DNA of 64,000 nt from Metaclostridioides mangenotii (GTDB lineage: Bacteria > Bacillota > Clostridia > Peptostreptococcales > Peptostreptococcaceae). Below, one piece after another: positions 16,353 to 24,862 of this stretch; the first letter of the stretch is position 1, and every line of letters begins with the position of its first letter. Under the pieces are notes generated by a model that saw only the letters and a list, made by a program, of their open reading frames with translations, was not told the origin of the DNA and did not search any database. The position numbers were made by a program, and so were the translations under genes. The DNA lies in the NCBI RefSeq assembly GCF_018917235.1, contig NZ_JAHLOF010000003.1, positions 62,001 to 126,000 on the forward strand, read 5' to 3'.

Positions 16353-17654
16353 CTACTTCTCTAAAATAAAATTTTGATAAGTATTAAAATCTTTTTCATT
16401 CAAACTTACACTTACTTCTATACCATCTTCTACATATTCAAATTTCTCAATAGTGTATTTATTTTTAAGCTCACTAAATACATTGGCCATATCATATGGA
16501 AGAAGTAAATTAACATCATACATATCATCCATTAAAGATTCTTCGATCATATTCATAAGTTTATCCATGTTTATGCCCTGTTTTGCTGAAATGTATACCA
16601 CATCTTCTTGGTTTTTAGGATATATATCTAACTCTAATTTATCTACTTTATTATAAACAAGGATTTGTTTCTTGTCTTCGATATTCAGCTCCTTAAGTAC
16701 TTTGTCTGTAGTCTTTTGCTGGATCTCAAAGCTTTCATTTGTAGCATCGATAACATGAAGAATTAGATCTGCATATTGAACCTCTTCTAGGGTAGCTTTA
16801 AATGCCTCTATTAAATCATGAGGAAGTTTGCTTACGAATCCAACTGTATCAACCACTAAAAATTCTTTTTTATTTGGCAAGCTAGCTTTTCTTAGAGTAA
16901 CATCGAGTGTTGCAAATAGCATATTTTTTTGAAAAACTTCCTTATCTTGATGATAATCTTTATGTGTTTTAATTAATTCGTTAAGAAGAGTCGATTTTCC
17001 TGCATTTGTATAACCAACTAATGCAACAATAGGAGTATTAGACTTCTTTCTTTGTATTCTCTGTGTTTCTCTATTTTTTTTGACAAGTTTAAGCTCTTTT
17101 CTTATATCCGATTGTCTATTTAGTATATGTCTTTTGTCAACTTCTAGCTTCTGCTCACCAGGACCTCTAGTTCCAATCCCTGCTCCTGTTCTACTCATTT
17201 GACCTCCCATTCCATAAAGTCTTGGAAGTCTATATCTAAGCTGAGCTAATTCCACTTGAAGTTTACCTTCTTTACTCATCGCTCTCTGCGCAAATATGTC
17301 TAATATCAGTGTAGTTCTATCAATTATTTTGACTCCTACAGCATCTTCTATATTTCTTATTTGTGAACCAGAAAGTTCATCGTTAAATATAACTAAAGAA
17401 GCATCTAAAGATTTAGAATAAGCAGCAATTTCCTCTATCTTACCTTTTCCTAAATAAAATGCCGCATCTATTGATTGTTTGTTTTGAATTAAGCTCCCAA
17501 CGACTTCTGCACCTGCTGCTTTTGCAAGTTCTTCTAATTCTTTCATAGAATCATTTATATCAATATCATCACTTCTTTTGACATTTGTAGTCAAGTTCAA
17601 TCCTACAAGTAATGCCTTCTCATGTTCTTTTTCTAATAATTCCATTTTTTCCAT
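16353..17654 (-). CDS. hflX: ribosome-associated GTPase HflX
   Basis: 433 residues. The N-terminal HflX subdomain contains MGGQMSRTGAGIGTRGPGEQ near 155, then a coiled-coil. The GTPase domain has G1 GYTNAGKSTLL (near 213), G3 DTVGF (near 262), G4 NKVD (near 330) and SAK. HflX splits stalled or stress-damaged 70S ribosomes. ATG 17654 behind AGAGGTG. The HEAT-repeat gene directly downstream may be a partner, though this is only positional. Confidence 0.95.
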   Translation of the reverse strand: MEKMELLEKEHEKALLVGLNLTTNVKRSDDIDINDSMKELEELAKAAGAEVVGSLIQNKQSIDAAFYLGKGKIEEIAAYSKSLDASLVIFNDELSGSQIRNIEDAVGVKIIDRTTLILDIFAQRAMSKEGKLQVELAQLRYRLPRLYGMGGQMSRTGAGIGTRGPGEQKLEVDKRHILNRQSDIRKELKLVKKNRETQRIQRKKSNTPIVALVGYTNAGKSTLLNELIKTHKDYHQDKEVFQKNMLFATLDVTLRKASLPNKKEFLVVDTVGFVSKLPHDLIEAFKATLEEVQYADLILHVIDATNESFEIQQKTTDKVLKELNIEDKKQILVYNKVDKLELDIYPKNQEDVVYISAKQGINMDKLMNMIEESLMDDMYDVNLLLPYDMANVFSELKNKYTIEKFEYVEDGIEVSVSLNEKDFNTYQNFILEK

Positions 17655-17830
17655 ACGTTCACCTCTTGAATTAAACTTATTCTATCGCTTTTGATAATTA
17701 TAACATTAGAATTATTATTTTGAATATACATACATATGTATCTCATAATAATTATTGTATAATATTATTATCGCCAATAAATGTTTTACTATAAATTAAA
17801 ATATTTTTTATATAATTAAGGAGGACCAAA

Positions 17831-18094
17831 ATGACTGATAACTATAAATTTTTCAATCACAAAGACTGCGAATACTTCCCATGCCATAAAACAGATAAGC
17901 CTGATGAATTTAACTGTCTGTTTTGTTACTGCCCACTATATGCACTAGGTAAAAATTGTGGCGGTAATCCAAATTTTATGGAAAACGGAGTAAAAGACTG
18001 CTCTAAATGTATGTTGCCACATAAAAAGAATAATTACGAGTACATAATGAGTAGATTCCAAGATATTGTTAAGATTGCTAGCAAAAAAGATTAA
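17831..18094 (+). CDS. cysteine-rich small domain protein, putative metal binding
   Basis: 87 residues with nine cysteines, including EYFPCHK, NCLFCYCPLY, GKNCGG and DCSKCMLPH. This is the arrangement of the cysteine-rich small domain family found in anaerobes and archaea, expected to bind Zn or Fe-S. AAGGAGG precedes ATG 17831. It is transcribed away from hflX. The role is unknown. Confidence 0.8.
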   Translation: MTDNYKFFNHKDCEYFPCHKTDKPDEFNCLFCYCPLYALGKNCGGNPNFMENGVKDCSKCMLPHKKNNYEYIMSRFQDIVKIASKKD

Positions 18095-18146
18095 AACTTT
18101 ATATCTCATCTATTTATTAACTTAAATACATGTATGTTATAGTAAT

Positions 18147-18375
18147 AAAAAATCTCTCCTTATTAAAACTTAATTAAGGAGAGATTACCAAAAAAGGGCA
18201 TAAAAACTGAGCTAGACATGAACTAGTCAATATATAATCTACTCTCCTTAATTTAAGCATCACAAAACCAAATCTGTATACACAGATTTAATCAATTAAT
18301 AATACTTTAAATCAATAAAATAGATTATATGTTCATGACCTCAATTCATCCCTTTCTGTTTACATATTGAATTCC
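18147..18375 (-). ncRNA. structured RNA candidate, 6S-like rod with own promoter and terminator
   Basis: Minus-strand unit of about 229 nt. Promoter: TAGACA (18405-18410), 17-bp spacer, TATAAT (18382-18387). The transcript would fold as a long rod: AAAGGGATGAATTGAG near its 5' end pairs with CTCAGTTTTTATGCCCTT. ATGAAC and ATATAATCTA pair with matching inverted segments around an 8-base bulge. The apex is AAATCTG/CAGATTT. A 12-bp terminator stem (18151-18162 with 18175-18186) and T-run end it. No minus-strand gene follows, so it is not an obvious cis leader. Size and rod shape resemble 6S RNA, but I cannot confirm the central bubble. It accounts for most of the 18095-18597 gap. Confidence 0.5.
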
Positions 18376-18430
18376 AAACATATTATAACAGATTTTCTTA
18401 TCTATGTCTAAATTTATTTCTAGAATATTC

Positions 18431-18580
18431 CTAATAAAACTCTTTTGCATAAATGATATGAACTTTTACTCTCGTAACGAGTCTTCTTTTAGTTCTATGG
18501 CTATAACAATCTGACTTTCTAAGCCTACTAACCAAAATACGTTCATCTCCATCTGCATGTTCAGCTGTTTTAAATGCCAT
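18431..18580 (-). CDS. small basic ORF, doubtful
   Basis: 49 codons from ATG 18580, rich in Arg/Lys (RKSDCYSHRTKRRLVTRVK), ending upstream of the structured RNA promoter. No clear ribosome site and no family I recognise. It could be the C-terminal remnant of a lost gene, as the frame stays open upstream without a start. Confidence 0.15.
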   Translation of the reverse strand: MAFKTAEHADGDERILVSRLRKSDCYSHRTKRRLVTRVKVHIIYAKEFY

Positions 18581-18597
18581 ATATACTAAATCTTCTA

Positions 18598-19233
18598 TTA
18601 CCTTGTCAACTTCCTTCTAAAAAATCTATAAGATAAATATAGAAAAATACTTGTAAAAAGTATTAAAATTAAAATCATTAACCCTGCATGCAAGAAAAAC
18701 TGCTCTGGTAGCATCATAATTACAGGATCCAACGCTGGATCAAATATCCAGTAATCATTACTAAAAAGCAACTCATGAAAAACAACAAAACTTCTTTCAA
18801 AATTTACTAATATAGGAATTGAAACCACAATAGGCATTACTATTAAAGAAATAGATGTTATTTTAAGTATATCAATATTCTTCTTTTTAACACTTAATAT
18901 TGTTCCAAATAAACAAACTACGATACATATGTAAAATAACTTTATTACATTTTGGATAATCTCTCTAACTTCTTCAAAATGAATTTTTCCAAACTCAGAT
19001 GATGGTAAAGTTGGCAACTTAAAACTATCTACTTTTTTATTTAGATTGTAGTCGATTAGGTAATCATAGTTTAGCTTTATATCTTGTTTTGACATTCCTG
19101 ACATCTCTGTTATTTTTAATTTATCGATATCGTAGTAATAAAGATCTCTAAAACCTACAGTTATCCTAACTGCTGCGCCAATTATCAATAAACTAAAAAA
19201 TATAGAAAATAGTATATTTAAGCCTTTGTTCAC
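18598..19233 (-). CDS. DUF1461 / TIGR01906-like integral membrane protein
   Basis: 211 residues. One N-terminal membrane segment, an extracytoplasmic region of about 70 residues, then three further segments near residues 95-112, 125-145 and 178-203. The block FHELLFSNDYWIFDPALDP with VIMMLPEQFF is the conserved signature of this Firmicute family. A polar extracellular loop between helices 1 and 2 is usual. It starts at GTG 19233, whose AGGGG is unusually close, so the start is uncertain. The function is unknown. Confidence 0.75.
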   Translation of the reverse strand: MNKGLNILFSIFFSLLIIGAAVRITVGFRDLYYYDIDKLKITEMSGMSKQDIKLNYDYLIDYNLNKKVDSFKLPTLPSSEFGKIHFEEVREIIQNVIKLFYICIVVCLFGTILSVKKKNIDILKITSISLIVMPIVVSIPILVNFERSFVVFHELLFSNDYWIFDPALDPVIMMLPEQFFLHAGLMILILILFTSIFLYLSYRFFRRKLTR

Positions 19234-19352
19234 CCCTTACACCATCCTTCCTATTGATTTATTATAGCATATTTAACGACTTGTATGCATTTCTGTTCTC
19301 TGCTCTTCCGCTGTATATTAATAGTTGAATATACTAAAAATTATAGTATAAG

Positions 19353-19389
19353 AAAAAAAGCATAGCCAATAAAACTTGACTATGCTTTT
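19353..19389 (-). terminator. terminator after the YcxB-like gene
   Basis: AAAAGCATAG (19356-19365) pairs with CTATGCTTTT (19380-19389), with a T7 run on the minus strand. Confidence 0.85.
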
Positions 19390-19394
19390 ATATT

Positions 19395-20006
19395 TTATTT
19401 ATCAAAAACTTGTACTTTACCATCACAGTTATTATTTATTATGCTCATAAGAGTTTCTATATCATCTTTGGCTATATCTTCTCTTTTTAAAAAATATCCC
19501 TGATTTCTAGTAAACATTATTAATATATACTTTTTAAAAGCAAATACATTCTCTACTGCATCCCATTTATAGTTTTTACATGTAGATTCCCTTTTTGAAA
19601 TCGCACCTTCATCATCAAAAGTTAACTCACATTCTGCAAGAACAGCTTTATTCATACGATAGCTTTTTTTGATACCCCTTCTATCATCTATAACGTTTAG
19701 CCACAACATCCATAAGAAAATTATAAACAGTAGGCCAACATTAACTAAATACTTATTTAAACTTCCAATTGTCTGAAAACGATTTATATTATTTATATAA
19801 AGTTCATATACTGTATAAGTTCTATAAATAAATAGTATTAAAGTTAGTGCTGTCATAAGCCAAAGAAATATCTTTCTTTTCTTGCCATATATTTTATAAA
19901 AAAGTTTATTTATCTCTAACCAATCTTTTTCAGTAATAATATAAATAATTTTAACTTTTCTTTTTTCTATTTTAATTGAACTATAGTTTTTATCGATTTC
20001 ATCCAT
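19395..20006 (-). CDS. YcxB-like membrane protein
   Basis: 203 residues. Two membrane segments (about 49-68 and 90-108) are followed by a cytoplasmic C-terminal domain with RGIKKSYRMNK and KNYKWDAVENVFAFKKYILI, the pattern of the YcxB-like domain in Firmicutes. The start at ATG 20006 has GGGGAGGG seven bases upstream and lies 21 bp after the ABC-F stop; a longer frame would overlap that gene. The function is unknown. Confidence 0.65.
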   Translation of the reverse strand: MDEIDKNYSSIKIEKRKVKIIYIITEKDWLEINKLFYKIYGKKRKIFLWLMTALTLILFIYRTYTVYELYINNINRFQTIGSLNKYLVNVGLLFIIFLWMLWLNVIDDRRGIKKSYRMNKAVLAECELTFDDEGAISKRESTCKNYKWDAVENVFAFKKYILIMFTRNQGYFLKREDIAKDDIETLMSIINNNCDGKVQVFDK

Positions 20007-20026
20007 AGTTTTCCCTCCCCAAAAGA

Positions 20027-21577
20027 TTAAACTATTTTTGTTGTAAAATCTTCTATATTCCAAACATCATCAACTATATCCATATAGAATTCAGGCTCAT
20101 GACTTACTAAAAGTACTGTTCCTCTAAAGTTTTTTATTGCTTTTTTAAGCTCATCTTTAGCCTCTACATCAAGGTGGTTCGTCGGCTCATCTAGTACTAA
20201 GAAATTTATTCCCTTTAACATAACTTTACATAGTCTTACCTTTGCAGCTTCTCCACCGCTTAAAACTCTCATTTGACTAGTTATATGATCATTAGTCAGT
20301 CCACATTTTGCAAGTGATTGTCTAACCTCAAAGTTTGATAATCCTGGAAATTCTTGCCATACCTCATCCATTGGAGTATTAGAATTTTCTCTAGAGCTTT
20401 CTTGCTCAAAGTATCCAAGTTCTATATAGTCACCTAACTCAACTTTTCCATCATATGGCTTTATTATACCTAATACTGTCTTTAATAAAGTAGATTTACC
20501 AATACCATTCATACCTTTAAGAGCAATTTTTCTCCCTCTTTCTAGCATAAAATTTAATGGTTTAGTTAGTGCTTCATCGTATCCTAGCACGAGATTTTCA
20601 GTTTCAAACAGTATCTTACCTGAAGCTCTTGCTTCTTTGAATTCAAAAGTAGGTTTAACTTTTTCTCTTGGTCTTTCGAGTATATCCATTTTATCAAGCT
20701 GTTTTTGTCTACTATTTGCCATTCCACGTGTAGCTACTCTTGCTTTATTTCTAGCGACGAAATCTTCCAATCTTTTTCGTTCTTCAACTTGCTTATCATA
20801 AGCTTGCTCCTCTTGTCGTTTTTTAATCTCATTAAGCCTTACAAACTCATCGTAGTTTCCTTTATATCTATTAAGCTCTGCATTTTCTAGATGATATATG
20901 ACATTACAAGTATTATTTATAAAATCTATATCATGTGATACAAGCACAAAACTATTTTCGTATTCTTGTAAATATTTTGTTAACCAAGTTATATGATCCT
21001 CATCTAAGTAATTTGTCGGCTCGTCAAGTACAAGTATAGTAGGATTTTCTAACAGAAGTTTTGTAAGCAAAACTTTTGTTCTCTGTCCTCCACTTAAATC
21101 TGTAACATCTTTATCAAGCCCAATTTCGCCTAATCCAAGCCCATTTGCTACTTCTTGTATCTTTGCATCTATTATATAAAAACCACTGTTTTCAAGAATT
21201 GTTTGGATCTCAGCCGTATCTTCTAAGTATTTTGCCATCTCATCATCAGTAGCTTCACCCATCTTGTCATATATATCTATCATTTCTTTTTCTAGATCGT
21301 ACATATTCTTAAATGCCTCTCTAAGCGCTTCTCTAATAGTTTTACCTTTACTAAGTACTGTATGTTGATCTAGATAGCCTACAGTAGCTCTAGAAGACCA
21401 TCTTATCTCACCTGCATCAGGCATTAATTTATTTGTAATTATATTTAAAAAACTTGATTTACCCTCACCATTTGCACCTACTAAAGCAATGTGTTCGCCT
21501 TTTCTAAGTCTAAATGATACATTTTCAAGTATTGTTCTCGCTCCAAATCCATGGTTGATATTTTCTGCTACTAGCAA
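20027..21577 (-). CDS. ABC-F family ATPase (YkpA/YbiT-like)
   Basis: Soluble twin-ATPase of the ABC-F family, which acts on the ribosomal E site and not in transport. About 516 residues: first ABC domain with GANGEGKSS, LSGGQRTKV and LVLDEPTNYLDEDH; a charged linker (about 240-310); second domain with GMNGIGKST, LSGGEAAKV and LVLDEPTNHLD. There are no membrane segments. DEDHITWLTKYLQEY resembles the YkpA/YbiT branch, not the drug-resistance Vga/Lsa/OptrA groups. TTG 21577 is preferred to GTG 21586 because GAGGGG is eight bases away from the former and abuts the latter. Confidence 0.9.
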   Translation of the reverse strand: MLVAENINHGFGARTILENVSFRLRKGEHIALVGANGEGKSSFLNIITNKLMPDAGEIRWSSRATVGYLDQHTVLSKGKTIREALREAFKNMYDLEKEMIDIYDKMGEATDDEMAKYLEDTAEIQTILENSGFYIIDAKIQEVANGLGLGEIGLDKDVTDLSGGQRTKVLLTKLLLENPTILVLDEPTNYLDEDHITWLTKYLQEYENSFVLVSHDIDFINNTCNVIYHLENAELNRYKGNYDEFVRLNEIKKRQEEQAYDKQVEERKRLEDFVARNKARVATRGMANSRQKQLDKMDILERPREKVKPTFEFKEARASGKILFETENLVLGYDEALTKPLNFMLERGRKIALKGMNGIGKSTLLKTVLGIIKPYDGKVELGDYIELGYFEQESSRENSNTPMDEVWQEFPGLSNFEVRQSLAKCGLTNDHITSQMRVLSGGEAAKVRLCKVMLKGINFLVLDEPTNHLDVEAKDELKKAIKNFRGTVLLVSHEPEFYMDIVDDVWNIEDFTTKIV

Positions 21578-21665
21578 TTTTAACACCCCTCTAAAAAATT
21601 TTACTATTCTATATTATAGTTATTTTCGATTTTATTCAAGCTATACCGGTGTTTTAAATAAAAAT

Positions 21666-21714
21666 AATGTAAGAACTACGAAATTTAGTCATTAATCGTA
21701 AAAATTCTTACATT
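21666..21714 (-). terminator. terminator after the amidase gene
   Basis: AATGTAAGAA pairs with TTCTTACATT, with an inner ACG/CGT-assisted stem and an AT-rich tail on the minus strand. Confidence 0.7.
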
Positions 21715-21742
21715 ACTTATCAGGGGTTATTTTAAACATTCT

Positions 21743-22516
21743 TTAGTTTTTATTTTGCTTATTATCTGTTTTAAAATTTTTCTCTATACCATCAGCTATA
21801 CTCTGCATCAATTTTCTCTGATATTTAGGATTTGACATCATTTGATCCTCATTATAGTTGCTTAAAAATCCCATTTCTACTAAAACTACAGGAACTTGCG
21901 ACCAGTTAAATCCTGTTAAATCATCCCTTTGAAAAATTCCATTAACTTGAATATTAGATTTTTCCATACTAGATTTTATAAGCTCCGCGCATTTGTAACT
22001 AGATTCGTATATAGATGAAGTATATTTTCCATTTTCCTGAGGTATTAAAATTGATGTTCCTGTTTTTCCTGAGTTATCTAAACTATCTGCATGTATCCTA
22101 ATAACCATATCTGCTTTATCTTTATTTGCTAGAGTTGCTCTTTCCGCATTGCTTATGTTTACATCATGGGCTTCTCTCGTCATTTTAACTTTAAAACCTT
22201 TACTTTCAAGAATGTTTTTTAAAACTGTAGATGCTTCTAGATTTAAAACATATTCAGGTTTTTTTGTAGCAACTCCAGTTGCTCCAGATGACACTTTTGG
22301 TTTTTTATTGGGAGAACCTGGTGCAATTGGTTCTAAATTACTATCACCTTTTTCTTGATGTCCTGGATCGATATAAATTAAGATTTCTTTATTTGACGAA
22401 ACTCCTCTATTGATTAAGTTGGTAACTTTATCAAATTTTACATAAGGATTTGATGTTCCCAATAGTATAATACCAATAGCAATAATGGCAGTAACTAGCA
22501 ATTTGTAATTTTTCAT
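21743..22516 (-). CDS. N-acetylmuramoyl-L-alanine amidase (Amidase_3)
   Basis: 257-residue exported or membrane-anchored cell-wall hydrolase. N-terminal hydrophobic segment (about 5-22), then the zinc amidase fold: DPGH (zinc His), VLNLEAS (zinc Glu), RIHADS (zinc His) and VVLVEMGFLSN (catalytic Glu). It cleaves the amide between MurNAc and L-Ala. The size and the neighbouring sporulation genes (S55 peptidase, yunB) suggest a CwlD-type germination or sporulation amidase, but a general autolysin is possible. There are no SPOR or SH3 domains. Confidence 0.85.
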   Translation of the reverse strand: MKNYKLLVTAIIAIGIILLGTSNPYVKFDKVTNLINRGVSSNKEILIYIDPGHQEKGDSNLEPIAPGSPNKKPKVSSGATGVATKKPEYVLNLEASTVLKNILESKGFKVKMTREAHDVNISNAERATLANKDKADMVIRIHADSLDNSGKTGTSILIPQENGKYTSSIYESSYKCAELIKSSMEKSNIQVNGIFQRDDLTGFNWSQVPVVLVEMGFLSNYNEDQMMSNPKYQRKLMQSIADGIEKNFKTDNKQNKN

Positions 22517-22729
22517 TTTTTATCCTTTCTTTGATATTCGTGCTTTATCAATATCTAATTTTCTGTATTCAATTAAAACACATATTCATTCTTTATATTT
22601 TTTCTTTTTATGAAATCAACGGATTTACTGTGTCAGTTTACCAAGGATTAAAAATTCAATCCTGCACAATATAATATCAAGGCATCTTATTAATTTTGAC
22701 TTAAAAATTTTTAAGAGAGAAGGTGTTAT

Positions 22730-23704
22730 ATGTTAAGTAGTTATAAGATTTCAACTAAAGTAAAAACCTTAATAATTTTTACATTACTATTTTTACTATA
22801 TTTTTTCTCAAATAATTTTATTTATGCAGAAAATCCAGAAAAAAGTGAACCAGATTTCTTAATACCTATAGGAAATGTTCTTCAAATTGATGCCGAGTTG
22901 AAAGACTTAATTGTCAGTGACACTGTAGAAGGTTCTTCAATAAAAACAGGAGATATTTTGATGCAGATAGACAATAAAAATTTTGATGGATATAAAAATT
23001 TTGAAACAATTCTCTCTTCTTTACCTAATGGTAAAGAAATTGATCTAACTGTGAACAGAGGAGGTCAAATTATTACAACTAGCTGTACGAGAGAAGTACT
23101 AGAGGAAACCAGTTTTAACAATTTGCTTTCTGGTTTCGCAACATTAACTTATATAGATCCAAAAACTTTTAGATTTGGTGCAGTCGGACATCCTATTAGC
23201 ATATACAACTCTAGAAAAATTCCAATAAAGGATGGATCTGTATCAACTACTAAAGATATTAAAATAGAAAGATCAGCAAAGGGCAAAGTTGGTTGTATAA
23301 ATGCAAAAAGACTTGATATAATAGGTAACTTTCATGAAAATACTGAATTTGGTATAAAAGGAAATATAGATAATTTTGACATGTCCAAATTTAAGCAGTA
23401 TAAGGTAGCTGAATTAAATGAAGTTAAACCTGGTAAAGCTCAAATTATTTTAGGAACTAAAAATAACAGGGCTAAAAAATACGATATAGAAATTTTGAGT
23501 ATTGAAAATCAAGATGAACCTAAATGTAAAAGCTTTAAAATTAAAGTTACTGATAAAGACCTTTTAAGGCAAACTGGTGGTATTGTTCAAGGTATGAGTG
23601 GAACTCCAATAGTACAAGATGATAAAATAATTGGTGCCGTCTCACATGCAGTTGAAAATGATCCATCTGTCGGTTATGGCCTTTATATCAAGTGGATGTT
23701 GTAG
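22730..23704 (+). CDS. SpoIVB-like S55 family serine peptidase
   Basis: 324 residues with an N-terminal membrane segment (about 13-32), a PDZ-like domain (about 60-120: SSIKTGDILMQIDNKNF) and an S55 peptidase domain. The catalytic His is in FGAVGHPI (near 148), and the catalytic Ser is in QGMSGTPIVQDDKIIGAVSH (near 288). In Bacillus, SpoIVB is secreted from the forespore to trigger sigma-K processing. This protein is shorter than the usual 400-plus residues, mainly in the N-terminal region, so it may be a paralogue. AGAAGGTG precedes ATG 22730. Confidence 0.85.
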   Translation: MLSSYKISTKVKTLIIFTLLFLLYFFSNNFIYAENPEKSEPDFLIPIGNVLQIDAELKDLIVSDTVEGSSIKTGDILMQIDNKNFDGYKNFETILSSLPNGKEIDLTVNRGGQIITTSCTREVLEETSFNNLLSGFATLTYIDPKTFRFGAVGHPISIYNSRKIPIKDGSVSTTKDIKIERSAKGKVGCINAKRLDIIGNFHENTEFGIKGNIDNFDMSKFKQYKVAELNEVKPGKAQIILGTKNNRAKKYDIEILSIENQDEPKCKSFKIKVTDKDLLRQTGGIVQGMSGTPIVQDDKIIGAVSHAVENDPSVGYGLYIKWML

Positions 23705-23736
23705 TAAAGTTATAACTTATTAATTTAATTTTTTAT

Positions 23737-23779
23737 AAGGAATTGTCTCAATGTAATATTATCATTGAGACAATTCCTT
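23737..23779. terminator. strong terminator after the S55 peptidase gene
   Basis: A perfect 17-bp stem (23737-23753 with 23763-23779) followed by AATTTTTTG. It lies between convergent genes. Confidence 0.92.
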
Positions 23780-23913
23780 TAATTTTTTGTTGGTATGAAA
23801 AAATACAAAAATTTATTCTTTAATAGTATTATTTGTTTTTTTGGATTTTTAATACTATTTTGTTATATAAATTTTTATTTTTTTATATTTTTGTAAATTA
23901 TATAATTAAAAAA

Positions 23914-24633
23914 TTAATTATTTTTTGTATTGTTTTTTGTATTACTAGAGCTACCAGGGTTGCTAGGAATCACTTCTTTTATATCTTGATCTGGTATATT
24001 TACATAACTATCCGGAACATCACCAACTATTATAGTCTCACATATTGGTATTTGTGCTTTAATTTCTTTTGTCGATGTTATTAATGGAATAATAACTTTT
24101 ACTTGTGTTTTAGCTTCAAGATAAATTCTGTGTCTAGTTTGGTTAATTCCCGATGATTCAAATTTAGTTTTAAAGTTTACAGATATAGTTCCTATTGGCT
24201 CGGTTGAAATTTCCAATTTAGGACCATATTTTGCGAGAATAGGACTTCCAAGTGCAGTCCCTATTGGAATATAAGCACTTGATGTTTTTCCTTTTTTAAG
24301 TTCATCCTGAATCTCTAGTGCAACAGCAGATGCTAATTCATTCATCATAATAGTATTTGCCTGTATCATTGTTATTTTACCCTCGTTATCTAACTGCACA
24401 TCCATTAGATCTTCGTAATTAATTTTTCCTTCTACTAATTCAGCAACTGCCTGGTTAATAGATCTATTCGCTAGTTCTAAAGCTTTTGTCTCTGCAAGTA
24501 CTGTAATTGTCGGTCTAAGTGTTTTATCTATGTATATAAAGCTACCGATTAACACTGATAATATAAAAATCATTATAAATACTAAAATCAGTTTTCTAAT
24601 GCTTTTATCTTTTAAATTAGATTTTCTGGCCAT
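23914..24633 (-). CDS. yunB: sporulation protein YunB
   Basis: 239 residues with one N-terminal membrane segment (about 13-34). The extracytoplasmic domain has the YunB hallmarks ETKALELANRSINQAVAE and, near the end, CETIIVGDVPDSYVN. YunB is a sigma-E-controlled sporulation protein in Bacillus whose biochemical role is not settled. The last 20 residues are Ser/Asn-rich (SNTKNNTKNN) and probably disordered. GGGGGTG precedes ATG 24633. It is divergent from the penicillin-binding protein. Confidence 0.9.
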   Translation of the reverse strand: MARKSNLKDKSIRKLILVFIMIFILSVLIGSFIYIDKTLRPTITVLAETKALELANRSINQAVAELVEGKINYEDLMDVQLDNEGKITMIQANTIMMNELASAVALEIQDELKKGKTSSAYIPIGTALGSPILAKYGPKLEISTEPIGTISVNFKTKFESSGINQTRHRIYLEAKTQVKVIIPLITSTKEIKAQIPICETIIVGDVPDSYVNIPDQDIKEVIPSNPGSSSNTKNNTKNN

Positions 24634-24862
24634 AAAATCACCCCCTATATTTATTTATATGTATTAAATATGAATTTTTGTTTAAAAGGTGTATTTAAAG
24701 TAATTTTTGGAAAAAATAATTATATAAATTTATGACTAATATATGGTAAAATCTTAATGTACGTTTTACTAAATGTTACAGTGAAGTCATTTTTTCTGAT
24801 ATAATACACAACTATACTCCCGTTTATGTTATAATATTGGATTAAGTAAGGAGGTTAAACTT

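Noticed and set aside
18147-18375. Structured RNA as a riboswitch controlling a neighbour
   Set aside because: The next genes in the direction of transcription are on the opposite strand (cysteine-rich gene) or have their own start far away (hflX), so no cis target is evident.
20027-21577. ABC-F protein as an antibiotic-resistance determinant
   Set aside because: Motifs and linker resemble the housekeeping YkpA/YbiT branch; nothing indicates a resistance subfamily or mobile context.
23833-24084. Plus-strand 83-codon Phe/Ile/Tyr-rich frame
   Set aside because: Overlaps the 3' end of yunB antisense, AT-composition artefact, no ribosome site.
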